From contig CM068369.1 of the NCBI GenBank assembly GCA_034769895.1, positions 148,528,574 to 148,592,573 of the forward strand: DNA of 64,000 nucleotides, written 5' to 3'. Both the position numbers and the translations under genes were made by a program. This DNA comes from Magicicada septendecula. Taxonomy: Eukaryota > Arthropoda > Insecta > Hemiptera > Cicadidae. This document shows, one piece after another, positions 40,735 through 52,263 of this stretch (position 1 is its first letter; each line of letters opens with the position of its first letter). The notes under the pieces are model-generated. The model worked only from the letters and a program-made list of their open reading frames with translations, made no database searches and was not told the DNA's origin.

Positions 40735-41110
40735 CAGTAAACTGAATCCACTTTTGTAAACCATCTCATTGAAGCAGACTTCTCAATCGCAAACATCAAC
40801 AATAACATAGAAATTCTACACGAAACACAAAGAGTCAAAACTAAATACACTCGAACAGTTAGAAGTATACAAACAAAAAAGTGTGGAAACAACCAATATT
40901 CTAGATGAACAGACATCATTTAAATAATATATATTATTTAAATACATTGCTTAACGCACACAAACAACAACGATCTGTTAACCAATTCAAACAACTGATT
41001 CAATTTCTGTTTGAATTGAATTGGGACTCGTGGCTAAGCCCTAACATGGAACTAACAGCTCTCCTTGTGGTCGCTTCTGACGAAGCTCACAACGAGTAAA
41101 AACCTGGCTT
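40735..41110 (+). mobile_element. Penelope-like element GIY-YIG tail, degenerate
   Basis: Shifting frames give HLIEADFSIANINNNIEILH near 40765-40830 and then LEVYKQKSVETTNILDEQTS near 40855-40915. This is the pattern of the GIY-YIG C-terminus in a PLE group (H.....H.F.NI..NL.ILH...KG....LE..EIYK........LN.Q..F). The segment includes a perfect 26-bp palindrome of A and T (40918-40943). A weak hammerhead-like box (CTGACGA at 41077) follows, with an altered GAAA box. Confidence 0.5.
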
Positions 41111-41392
41111 AGGAAAAAGTAACACTTTTTATTATTTTTTTAAATATTAGTGTATAGAAATCGTTAATAACATTTTACGATTGGATTGCCGACCAAGTAA
41201 GGTTCCGTGAGTGGGTTAAAGCTAATGTCGGAACGTTTTGGAAAACCGAACGTAAATCAGTTTTCTTAATACAAATACAATGAGTTCAGTGTACGACTTT
41301 CAGCAAACATGTCCATTCAAATGTCTCGTACATACAGTATGTTTACGTATACGGTTGACAGTTATTGTATTCCTTACGTATGTCATCTATAT

Positions 41393-44092
41393 TGTAACGT
41401 CACAGAACGTTCCATAAAGGAAATTATTTGCATAGTAATTTATCATAAGAGGAAAGTGAGGTGAACAGTATCGAACCCAAGTAATACGAAAAATTTTGTA
41501 ATATTGTCTAATAATTAATATCATTAACATGAAAAAACGACCAGACTATGACTAAAACTCAAACCCCATATATATTATTTAAGTGAAGAACAGTGTAAAA
41601 CCAATAATATACGATAATAGAGACAGATAATATCAGAAACAACCAAAATGAGGTCATTACTTATTAAGAAATATAACTCTGAATAGGGTATAAAAAACTA
41701 TTTATTGTGAATTAATGGACAAGATCCATTATTATACTTTGTAATGTAAATAAAATAAATGTATTAAGTGATTTGAATACATTATTAGAAAGGATGTAAG
41801 TTAAAACAAAAAATATATAAATGTTATGACAAAAAATCTATGTTTAAGAGCCGAGTCCAATCACTCAGATTTTATGTGAAAATTAATTATTATAGAATTA
41901 AGATAAAAACTATATGTAATTGTCAATTAGACAAAGATGAACAAATTATCATAAATAGACAAAGATGTAAAGTGATTAAAAATCAATGAAAATAGCCAAA
42001 AACAGTATTAACTGAAAACAATAGATTGTAATATTTATGAATTTAATGTTGACAAAATGCAACCAAATTGTATTATAAAGTTGAAATACAATATAATGTG
42101 ACTATACTAATATATTTGACTAACTTAAACACTTTAACAGTCGAGTTAGGAAACTATTTACCTATACCATACCTGGCTGAGGCCAAGGAACAATCACAAA
42201 AAACAGTCATATTTGACAAAATAATTGCAGAATATTAGCACAAATAAAGGAAAAAGGTACAATCCTATGGTGTACTATAGAATCAAACATACTCAGTTGA
42301 AAACAAGCTTAATTCTTAAAGAATTTGAAATATGAAAGTGAAATTTGTCATACCAAGAAAAATTAATCACTTATGCAAACCAATATGATGCTAAGTAATC
42401 TTACAATAAAAATAATATGTATCAGGATAAACCAGGTATCACCAAAGATAGACAATATAATAAACTCTCAGTGAACACTCGAAAAATCCCATATATAATA
42501 AGGAAAAAAGACAAATTATTGTAAAGAACCAGTGACAATAACATAGGCCATATGCAAGGGCCATACAAAACCGAACTTATTTATATATTATATGTGTTAA
42601 TTTTTGTTTATTTTGTTATAAAAAGATGATTATATTATGCATTAATGTTGTAGAAAGAACCAAACAACTTCACAACAATTTTATAATTAGAAAATTGGAA
42701 TTTTATGAAACCATTCCAAGGTAAGAGTTGTATTTTATGTTATTTTATTAGAGTTAATTTATTCAAAACCAATCGTAATTAGTATCACTAGATTCAGTTG
42801 AAAGCAGAGAATCCAAAAATAGTAATGGCATGCAGATTGTAAGTAGTTATGTAAAATTGTTTGACAAATACGAAAATAATTTTAGTAATATCCTTAGTGT
42901 GAAGAATAAGAAATTTTTGTTCTAAAGCTTCTACGGAAGTCAAATTTGTTCCATGATGTTCCATTTGATTATTCTCGAACGTTCTAGAAGGAATGTTTAC
43001 ACAAATACACCGGAAGTTCATGTCAAAAAGTTAAAACAATGAGCCTTACAGAGTATTAAAAGAAGACGAAATTCGACCGAAAACACTTTATGCTTTGAAT
43101 CCAGAAGAGACACATCATCCACGAAACTGATCATCACATCCTAGGCGAACCCGAAGAACGAGAAGTCGACACGAAAACACAGAAAGGCTTTTCCCGTACA
43201 TGACAAAAGACTGACTTAACCTCTACAAGGAGTATTCGCCAACGTGTTGTTGAAATAGAGCAGCAACACGACATATTGAATAGAACGCACGCAGCCAGAA
43301 TATCAGCGGCCCTGGAAAGGACCAAAATTTTAATAGAGAATCAATTCTGCTGGTATTCGCTAAGACAAACTGACTTTGACAAAAATCCCTATAATGTTAC
43401 GTACACAAGCCTATTTTTCAACTGTGAGAGGAGAGCCAGCGCTGTGGCGGCCGAATCGTGAAACCACGCGGACAGCAGATTATCGCTGGCAGTATTCAAA
43501 GCGTAACTTCACTGCTAAACTTATTTCCTATCGTGCGGAGTTTTAAAAAAACCGTATTTTGACTTTCAAATAATTATCAGTGCACAAGGAACGTCAACAC
43601 GAAGAGGCGAGATTGAAAACGTCCCCAAGAGAAGTGTCCAGTGCAAGAAATAATTACCCACCGGAACGTGAGTTGTTCAAAAGTTAAAGTAATTTTTACC
43701 TGGTATCATTTGTCACACAGTTGTACTACACATGTCACACACCTTCAAATCACTTAATTTTTGTAAAGCATCTTATTGACTTGTCTTGGTAGTTCAAAGG
43801 AGTCACGTCCTGAGTATAAAGATTTTTCATACACTAAACTCATGCTTTTCAACTGAGTAAATAAAATATTTGTTAGCCGATACTTGATTGGAGAAAATAC
43901 TTGTCAATAATAATTTTTTGTAACTCTGCAATTTTATTTAATACGAGTGTTAGTCCTTCAGACGATTTCTAAGATTCATTAAAACATACGTTATTTTTTC
44001 AAATTCAAACTGTCTTGTTCACATTTTTCATAGAATTACTATTAACTGCTAACAAATCAGAATTTTAATTTTAATAATAATTTCTTGGAACA
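41393..44092 (+). mobile_element. Long LTR (about 2.7 kb), copy 1
   Basis: It starts TGTAACGTCACAG and ends TTGGAACA. Nearly its whole length aligns by eye with 61179-63919 in the same orientation, at clearly less than 90% identity. TGT...ACA termini followed by a TGGCGCC phrase 11-12 nt later are the usual LTR end and primer-binding layout. It contains no convincing gene. It is an old retrotransposon fossil; the internal coding region is not visible because other sequence follows. Confidence 0.65.
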
Positions 44093-44267
44093 AAAAATCC
44101 AAGTGGCGCCCACATACACATAGTAGCTTAAGTTGTTTTGCAGGACGACATCATCGCAGAGGAACCAGTTATCAGTAAGTATCGAAAGTGCGCGGAGTGT
44201 AACGCCCGACATATAACAACACAAACAACATACATAATCTATCTATATCTATTTTATAATATCTATA
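44093..44267 (+). other. Leader after LTR copy 1
   Basis: Contains TGGCGCCCAC at about 44104, a putative primer-binding region. Its match with 63920-64000 continues to about 44172 (GACGACATCATCGCAGAGGA versus GACTACATCACCGCAGAGGA). It is cut off by the Helitron at 44268. Confidence 0.55.
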
Positions 44268-47200
44268 TCTATATATATAAAACTCAAAGTCTGAGGATTT
44301 ATGGGTACTGAATATAAATCCACGCCGTTACACCGATTGCCAACACATTTTGCACAGGTAACCTTTGACACAAGGCAAAAAACACTGTCTAACTTGGAAT
44401 TTGATATTTTGCCCCGTTCGCACGATTTAGGCCCTTTTAATTATGCCTTTTCGTTGACGCGTATAAAGATGTCCATATCACCATGGAGACCAGAATTAAT
44501 TACCATAGTAACAAGTAAATAAACAAATGCTCTTTGGCGGCATCGAACAGTACCTTTATCCGTTCCTGCAGATTTTAATAATTATAATATGCGATTGTAT
44601 CGATATATTTTGCAATTTTGTATACAGACACGTCTATATATTTTGTAATTGTCTTAAATGATTATAAAATTTATGTTTATACGTATTTCTGATGATGCAA
44701 TGAATAAGTAAAGACATATATTAAATACTACTATTAAAGATGTCAATAACACCATAGAGACCAGAATTAGTTACTATAGAACAAGTAAATAAACAATTGC
44801 TATTTAGCATATATCTTTCAACGGTGAATTGAGGGCCGCAGAAACACCTGAGGAACATAGGGAGCGCGTCGAGCGGGAACGCGTGAGGCAGGCTGAATTA
44901 AGGGATGTGGAATTACCAGAACGACGTGAATATCGGCTTGAAAATGACCGCATACGGCATGCTCAAGTCAGACAAGTGAGCAGACGAGGTGATTTGATTT
45001 TAGAGGCTTTTCAGTATGGTCAAAATTTTGACTATTCGTCACATCCAAAAGTTACAATTGGCAAAATGAATGTGATATGAGAATTCTGTCAAGCCAAAAA
45101 ATTTAAAACTGAATTGCCTGGAATGTGCTGCTCTAATGGAAAAGTAATTGTACAACCATTGAATCAACCGCCAGAACCACTTCGTTCGTCCACGTCAGGA
45201 ACGACTTCAGAATCCAAGCATTTTCTCCAAAATATTTGGAAATACAATTCATGCTTTCAGATGACATCTTTCGTTACGACAGCAGCAATCGAAGAAACTG
45301 ATGCCTTTTTGCCAACTTTTAAAGTAAAAGAGCAAATATATCACAAAGTCGGGTCGTTGCTCCCTGTCCAAAATGAAAATCCAAATCCAAATGAAGTTTT
45401 TACAAATCTATTTCATGGAAGACGATCAAGCCCAGGCCGATCGACGCTGTGAAGTCATCCCTTTACAAGAAAGGATATTGTTTTAAATATCCAAAGGCTG
45501 TTGGACTAACATAATAACTTACTGAAAGAGTTCAAAACAGCTTTCGAGAAAATGCCGACTTATGAGTACAGAATTATTATACGAGCTGACAGGACACCAG
45601 CTGGCGAACATGAGCGGCGTTTCAATGCCCCAGCCATCAACGAAGTAGCTATTGTTTTGGTTAGAGAAGAATTTGATAGAAGGGATATAATTATCAAGAG
45701 ACGGAACGAAGCCCTTTAACGCATTGAAGAAACAACTCGGCCGTATGACGCTTTGCAGTACACAATAATATTTTGGGAAGGAGAGGATGGCTATCATTTC
45801 AACCTTCGACAAACCGACCCAAGAACTGGTAGGCCAAGCAATAAAAAAGTATCGGATTTTACGCCTACCGGATAGTAACAAGGCAGGGATCGTCAAATCA
45901 CATTTTACAATGCAGACAGCTCTTCCATCAGTTTATTGTTGATATGTACGCCAAAGTGGAAAGGGAACGCCTTCTGTACATTCGACTTAATCAAAAACAA
46001 CTACAAGTTGAAGAGTACATTTATTTGAGGGATGCTGTCGCTAATGATGGAAACGTTACGGACATTGGACGAATGATCATATTACCATCTACCTTCACCG
46101 GAAGTCCCAGACATATGCATGAATACGCCCAAGACGCTATGACGTTCGGGCGTACGATGTACAGATTTATTTATTACATTCACATGTAAACCAGCTGGGG
46201 CAGAAATAAAAGAAGAGCTTCTTGATGGTCAAGCACCATCCGACCGTCATGACTTAACAGCCAGGGTTTTTAAACAAAAGTTGATAAAGCTCATGGACGT
46301 GATTACTAAGTGTTATATCGATGGAGAAACTCGATGCTGGATGTATTCAATCGAGTGGGAGAAAAGAGGACTTCCACATGCACACATATTAGTATGGCTC
46401 AAGAATAAGATACTCCCCGCTGAAATAGACAGCGTTATTTTGGCGGAGCTACCAAACCCAGACGAAGATCCTATTCTCTTTAAAATTATCTCCAAAAATA
46501 TGATTCAGGGCCCCTGTGGAGCATTAAACTCTAAGTCGCCATGTATGAAGGACAGAAAATGTACTAAAAATACCCTCACGAGATGCGACAAGATACGCAA
46601 ACGGGAGACGACGGCTACCCGCTTTACAGAAGGCGACAACCAGAGCATGGAGGTTATACTGCTACTATACAAATGAGGGTGGATAATCAATATCAGGATA
46701 TCGAAGTAGACAACAGATGGATTGTACCTCACACTCCACTACTTTCATAAATGTTCCAAACGCGTATTAACGTTGAATACTGAAACTCAGTGAAATCCAT
46801 TAAATACATTTGTAAATACGTAAATAAATGTAATGAAATAAGGAAAGCCTCAGCGAAGATCTTCTCAGGGAGCAACAAAGGGCTAACCCCGATATAGATT
46901 TAAATTTTAATTCTGATGTATTTAATGACGCTTTCATTTTGCTTGAGGATAAATGTGTATCGATAAACGGAAAAACTCTTTGTCAAATAGGTTTTCTGGC
47001 CCCAGTCCGAACAGGTTTGTATGTACTTGACAGGGATGTTCTGCGAGAAAAAAGCTACGACACTGAACAATTAAAACATTTCGTCGTTACCAATAAGCCT
47101 GTCCTACTCAATGATCAGAGGGCGGCATATAACGCAATAATGGACCTCATTTCAAGTGAAAATGGGGATCTACTTTTTCTCGATGCTCCGGGTCGGACAG

Positions 47201-48832
47201 GGAAAACATATTTAATTAATTTATTACTTGCAAAAATTCGGGCTCAAAATGAAATTGCTCTTGCCGTTGCATCGTCAGGTATAGCCTCTACACGTCTGAA
47301 AGGAGGGAGAACAGCTAATTCCGCCCTAGGTTTGCCCTTAAATTTTACACTATCAGAAAGCCTATTTGTAACATTAACAAACGCTTGGAATATCTAAAGT
47401 CTTACAAATGTGCAACGTCATTGTTTGAGATGAGTGTACATAAGCGAGTTTTTAAAGCCCTTTATCGTACAATGAAGGATTCATGAAGGAACATTCGAAT
47501 AATGGGGGGAGCTGTTGTGGTTTTTGCTGGAGATATTCGCCAGACATTACCAATTTTACAACGAGGAACACGTGCCGACGAACTTAATGCTTGCCTCAAA
47601 GCATTATATCTGTGGAGACATATTCAAAAGCGAACACTGGCGACCAATATGCGAGTTCATTTACTGGGAGATATTATTGCCGAAAAGTTTGCAAAACAAC
47701 TACTGTGTCTTGGAGATGGTAAATTTCCCTCCGACCCAGTAACTGGCTTAATTTCTTTTCCGGAGGGTTTCTGCAATATTGTGCCATCTGTTCAAGATAT
47801 TGTTGACAAAGTTTTCTCGGACATTGGCACCTATTTTAAAAACCATCAATGGTTTTGTAAACGCGCCATTTTAGCCCCCCAGGAAGACAGCGTGAATAAC
47901 ATTAATGAACGAATACAGGACCAACTTCCCGGCTCCGCGACGACTTACAAGTCCACCGACACAGTCATAAACAACGAGCAAGCTGTGTTTTATCCCACAG
48001 AATTCCTATCACAGAGCCCCCCCCCCCGGAATTGCCCCGCAGATCCTGACTTAAAAGTTGGAACGCCGATAATAATATTACGTAACATCGATCCACCAAA
48101 ATGTGCAATAGTACGAAGCTATGCGTTAAGACTCTCATGCCGAACGTAATAGAAGCTACCATCATAACAGGGTACGCCAAAGGAGAAGATGTCTTTATTC
48201 CACGTATTCCATTAATACCAAGCAATATCGATTTTAAGAGGCTGCAATTCCCCATTAGGCTTGCATTCACGATGACAATAAACAGAGGGCAAGGGCAGTC
48301 CCTTAGGGTAGCCGGAATCAATTTAGAAAATGCATGCTTCTCACATGGCCAGGTAAGGATTTGTACATATATGCACCAGAGGGAAAAACTAAAAATATTG
48401 TATATCCTAAAGCGTTAAAATGTTAGTACTGACATGATAGATCATTATCTGTATGCCCATAAATATCAAAAGGTTAAAGGTATATTATTGTAAAATATAA
48501 AATATTTTATAAATAATAAATGTAATATACATATAACATAATGTAATTTGAAATTATTTTGAAAAATTAATGTAACTTAAAAAAACATATGCTTTTCCTT
48601 TCATACGATTACATTCCGCTCACCTCTCAGAAAATCTCAATCCCTAACGACACATGACAATAAACGAGCAAGTAATAAAACGGTTAAAAACTTTTAAATA
48701 CAAACAAAACTGCCCAGGAAACACAAAAATAAAGATAATTTGACGAATGGTAATTAAAAAAAAATTTTTTTTTTTTAAATGTCAATTAAAAGAAAACAAT
48801 AAAGCGGGCGAAGACGCGGGTGTAACAGCTAG
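44268..48832 (+). mobile_element. Helitron with both ends, internally deleted
   Basis: The 5' end is TCTATATATATAAAA at 44268 (Helitrons begin with TC) and the 3' end is CTAG at 48829-48832, preceded by a GC-rich segment near 48803-48822 where a terminal hairpin is expected. Flanking bases are A (44267) and T (48833), matching insertion between A and T without duplication. Inside is a forward Rep/helicase coding region with many breaks. At about 4.6 kb it is short for an autonomous Helitron because of a gap between the Rep and helicase parts. Confidence 0.88.
44824..48418 (+). pseudogene. Helitron Rep/helicase (RepHel), broken
   Basis: N to C: an Arg/Glu-rich start, AETPEEHRERVERERVRQAE (44831), then a segment with ELPGMCCSNGKV (about 45109-45144). 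The Rep region follows with GYHFNLR-type motifs, HQFIVDMYAKVERERLLYIR (about 45930-45990), EWEKRGLPHAHILVWL (about 46350-46400, the HUH motif), and KYICKYVNK (about 46800-46835, the two-tyrosine motif). After a gap of perhaps 2 kb relative to complete Helitrons comes a PIF1-like helicase: LFLDAPGRTGKTYLI (47176-47220, Walker A, with Arg where Gly is usual), VVVFAGDIRQTLPIL (47514-47558, Walker B/motif III region) and RLAFTMTINRGQGQSL (48255-48305). Stop near 48418. Multiple frameshifts and stops separate these blocks, so it is non-functional. Confidence 0.88.
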
Positions 48833-49019
48833 TTATTTTAATAAAACAGAAAGGCTATTATTTTCTGCAATATTGGATACGCAGCACACCAAGAAGTAAG
48901 CAATTAATAACAACGTAAGCTAACAGCTAACATTACACCACAAATGTCTCCCATACCACTGTGTTGCATGTAAAGCAACATAATAAGGAGAGTAAACAAG
49001 ATATTAGAAGTAGAATAGT

Positions 49020-49465
49020 AACAGGAAAAAGCATTCAATAAAGAAATAAAAATGGCGTGTAGCAAAACGAACAAGGATCTAGGAAGAGATCACAGATTTG
49101 TAGATCACACAGACACGGGAAGTAAGGAGAGGGATAGAGACAGTAAGGGAATGTAGACTTTGATCAAGGAGAGTAGAACGAGTAGAACACTTCAATGAGG
49201 GAGCGTAAAGGAAAACTAGGTTAGACGTATCTTTTTGACACATGGACTATTAATAACGGCTTTTAAGGAAACAGTGGAAAGGAAGAACACGAGACGGAAA
49301 ACTGAGTAAGGAGGCATTGTGCTTGGAGTACATAATAATGTCATTTGGTCATTTGAAAAGATGATTCAAGACTAGAACAAGTAACAAGTAAGAATAGAAA
49401 CTGGAATGGTGTCTGAGATTAGCCACACGGCGGGTATCGTTTGGTGGTGATGAAGATGAAGTATG
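49020..49465 (+). mobile_element. Probable LINE 3' fragment, strongly decayed
   Basis: The forward frame around 49230-49300 reads THGLLITAFKETVERKNTRRKTE. This resembles the HG.L.K.VL.G.VEGKR.RGRPR phrase near the C-terminus of several insect LINEs, with a further stretch to about 49450 ending in GGTGGTGATGAAGATGAAG, a short-repeat-like tail. The match is only by pattern and the reading is broken. Confidence 0.4.
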
Positions 49466-50046
49466 AGAATGGGTTTGTCTTCCACAGTAAGTAATATCAT
49501 TCGCTTCATTTTCGTCTAATTTTTTATATTTATTAAAGACTATTTGAATAAATACTTTTGAGTAAATTGTTTATGCACACGTTAAACTGGGACAGTTAAT
49601 TGTTCAAAAGCCGTTTCTGTAACGGCATTATTTTAAAAATAAAAGACTCAGTGCTGTAGTTAATATTGCTTCTTACGGAGACTTTTGTGTATATAATTAA
49701 TCAGTAACTTATAACGGTTACAACGTTTCTGGTGTAACACCGTGTATTAGCAGAACAAAGACAATGTCAGTGGCGGTATGTACGGTGTCGGGAGTAACTA
49801 ATCTGTTTGTCAGGTAGAGGGAGAGGGATAGGGAACAGTGTTCGGTAACTGTGACGTTTGTATCTCAGAGGTAATTAACTAGCTGTCATCATTCCAGTCT
49901 ACTATATGTGACAAATGGGTGGGTATACAGATCTTGTTTCAGTAAATCAGAGAAAAGAGAGAAACATTTATTTGAATCCGCGTTTTCTCTGAGCCAGAAT
50001 TCGTTTTTATTCTCACGCATTAGATAGAGAATACAATTTACGTTAG
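49466..50046. other. No gene seen
   Basis: AT-rich sequence between the probable LINE scrap and the inverted-repeat element. Confidence 0.5.
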
Positions 50047-51609
50047 CTCTTTATCATTTGAGGACAAACAGAGAGAGCTAACAGCTCTTGATTGTTAAAC
50101 GCAATGCGTGCAAGACATTAGTGACTTCTATTCTAACACTGTTATTGATATCAAATTATTTCTCCATGTTCATTACGCAGATTAACGTGTAGGCCTACTT
50201 AATCACACAACTCGTACAATAGATTTGCATATATTATAGTTTTACGGGAAACAAATATTTATTTTACAAGTCAGTCTCTATGTCACTAGAAACAGGGGGC
50301 ACGAGCAATAAAAGACGATTGCCATAAGTGTGTTGTCCCGCTAACAAAAAATGTTTAGAGAAAGTAATAAACATTCATTCACTATTGTTAAATTGTTATT
50401 CATATTCCAAATGAATACAATATTTTATTCAAAATAATATTTTGCCGCAGAAAGTTATTGCTTCTTCTATTTTTAATTTATATAGACATAAATAACTAAT
50501 GCATACACGACTTACAAAACATTTGAGGCTTGAATAGTCTTAAAAAATAGACCTTAATGGTAAACAGGCTCTTTGAATAAGTAAAATGTTTCCTGTCTTA
50601 GTTATGTAAAGTCGAGAAGGGAATGAGGAAAATATCTATAAACAGGTCTAGTTAACTAAACAGGTCTATAAACAGGTCTAGTTAGCTAAACGTTAGAAGT
50701 TTAATTTACATTACAACACTTGGCTCGACAAATTCCGGTTATACAATTTAGGGCACTATTAAAGCGAAGGTATTATAGATTTCTATTAAATATACCGGCA
50801 AACGTTTATCACAGTTATATTTAAAATAATCAACTGTTAAAAAACACATGGCTTGATGTAAAACCAAACGGACAGACAAAATTCAAGTGACTATTGTTCG
50901 TCTTGATAGAAGCACATTATCTCTTCTCTATTTCATATTACATACTGCATATATAGTTATATTGTAGCTTTATGCTAGAGTGTTCTCTTGCAGGACAGAA
51001 AGCTGATAAAATTTCAACTATTGATAGAATGTCTATTAGCTGTCAGTACTTTGTTTTATAATTATGTTTTCCTGCGGGGGAAATTAAGCATGTTCCAGTC
51101 AAAGGTATCTAGGAGAAATCAGATTGAAGATGGGAGACGAATCTGCTGATACGTTATGGAAACCCCTTTTGGAGGAAGGGGGAACAGTAAAACTGTAAAA
51201 CAAAGACCTAACCCGAGAAAAGGACATCACATAACACGAAGGAAATCTTAAGCATGTGTGTGAGTGTTTGCGAACGCGTATGTGTGTGTATATACGTATT
51301 GTCAAAATGTATTTAAGAAATTAACGCAACTGCCCTGTAAACAACAAGGTTTAAATAACAAAATCAAAGAACGTATGACATAAATTAATTCACAATCCAT
51401 CAGTTATTAAGCGAGTAAATATGGTAACGCTTTTCTGTGAATATGTAAATGGATATATGGAACATAATAAATTGAATTGAAATAATTTGCTACAAAACAT
51501 TTCGGTCACAAAAGTTCTGGAATTCAAAGGTCATAGGCTAAGTCGGTAATTCCATTGAATTTCTGCGGAAGCGCAAACGAGAAGTTGATCTAATTGGAAA
51601 TAATGTTAC

Positions 51610-51639
51610 TCACACACGCGCGCGCGCACACACACACAA
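51610..51639. repeat. (CA)n(CG)n(CA)n short microsatellite
   Basis: About 30 bp of alternating CA and CG inside the inverted-repeat element. Confidence 0.9.
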
Positions 51640-51971
51640 GAAACGCAACTATCAAGAGGTCCACCATGGTTACACACATCTGATCTACAGAATCAATTAA
51701 CAACGAAATAATTAAATATAAGAGGAAACAGAGTCAATAATAAAGAATCTGTAAATTCTATGAACACGTATATACGTGGTTTGGTTAAGTCGTTTGGTTA
51801 CACCTAAAGTACAATATTCAGTTTCAATTTCTGTGATTTTGTTTAAAACTAACGATTACATTCAAATTCTTACACCCCCGTTCTGTTATAATTTTATAAA
51901 TATTAACAAAAATTGAATGTGAATAACAATTTTACAAAAGTGAAAAAATTTTTAAATTAACTTGTTAAATT

Positions 51972-51979
51972 AACAACAC

Positions 51980-52026
<47 letters not shown>

Positions 52027-52056
52027 TTTGTTGTTAATTAATTAGTTGTTGTTGTT
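51972..52056. repeat. (CAA)n with an opposing (TTG)n hairpin
   Basis: About 54 bp of CAA units are followed within about 20 bp by TTGTTGTT, so the tract can fold back on itself. It lies just inside the right arm of the inverted-repeat element. Confidence 0.9.
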
Positions 52057-52263
52057 TGACGTAAAACTATAATAGGCCTATATAAATCTATTGCACAAGT
52101 TGTGTGATTAAGCACGCTTACACGTTAATCTGCGTAATGAATGTGGAAAAATAATTAGAGATCAATAACAGTGGGAGAATAGCAATCATTAATGTCTTGA
52201 ACGGATTGCTTTTAACAATCAAGAGCTGTTAGCTCTTTCTGTTTGTTCTCAAATGACAAAGAG

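Larger units (their letters stand above)
50047..52263. mobile_element. Inverted-repeat element of about 2.2 kb, class unknown
   Basis: Two arms of about 200 bp are inverted copies: 50047-50246 and 52060-52263. Shared phrases from the outside inward: CTCTTT.TCATTTGAG, GAGCTAACAGCTCTTGATTG (52224 on the other strand), TCATTACGCAGATTAACGTG, TAATCACACAACT, and TATAGTTTTACG. Identity looks about 80-85%. The 1.8-kb interior has no coding frame and includes CA/CG and CAA microsatellites plus a small tandem duplication near 50640-50690. No convincing target duplication is seen. It could be a fold-back DNA element or two opposed copies of a 200-bp interspersed repeat. Confidence 0.65.

Noticed and set aside
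41077-41112. A sixth hammerhead (CTGACGA box)
   Set aside because: A 4-bp stem II can be drawn, but the GAAA box is altered (AAAA) and no stem I forms. Kept only as a weak hint within the PLE tail.
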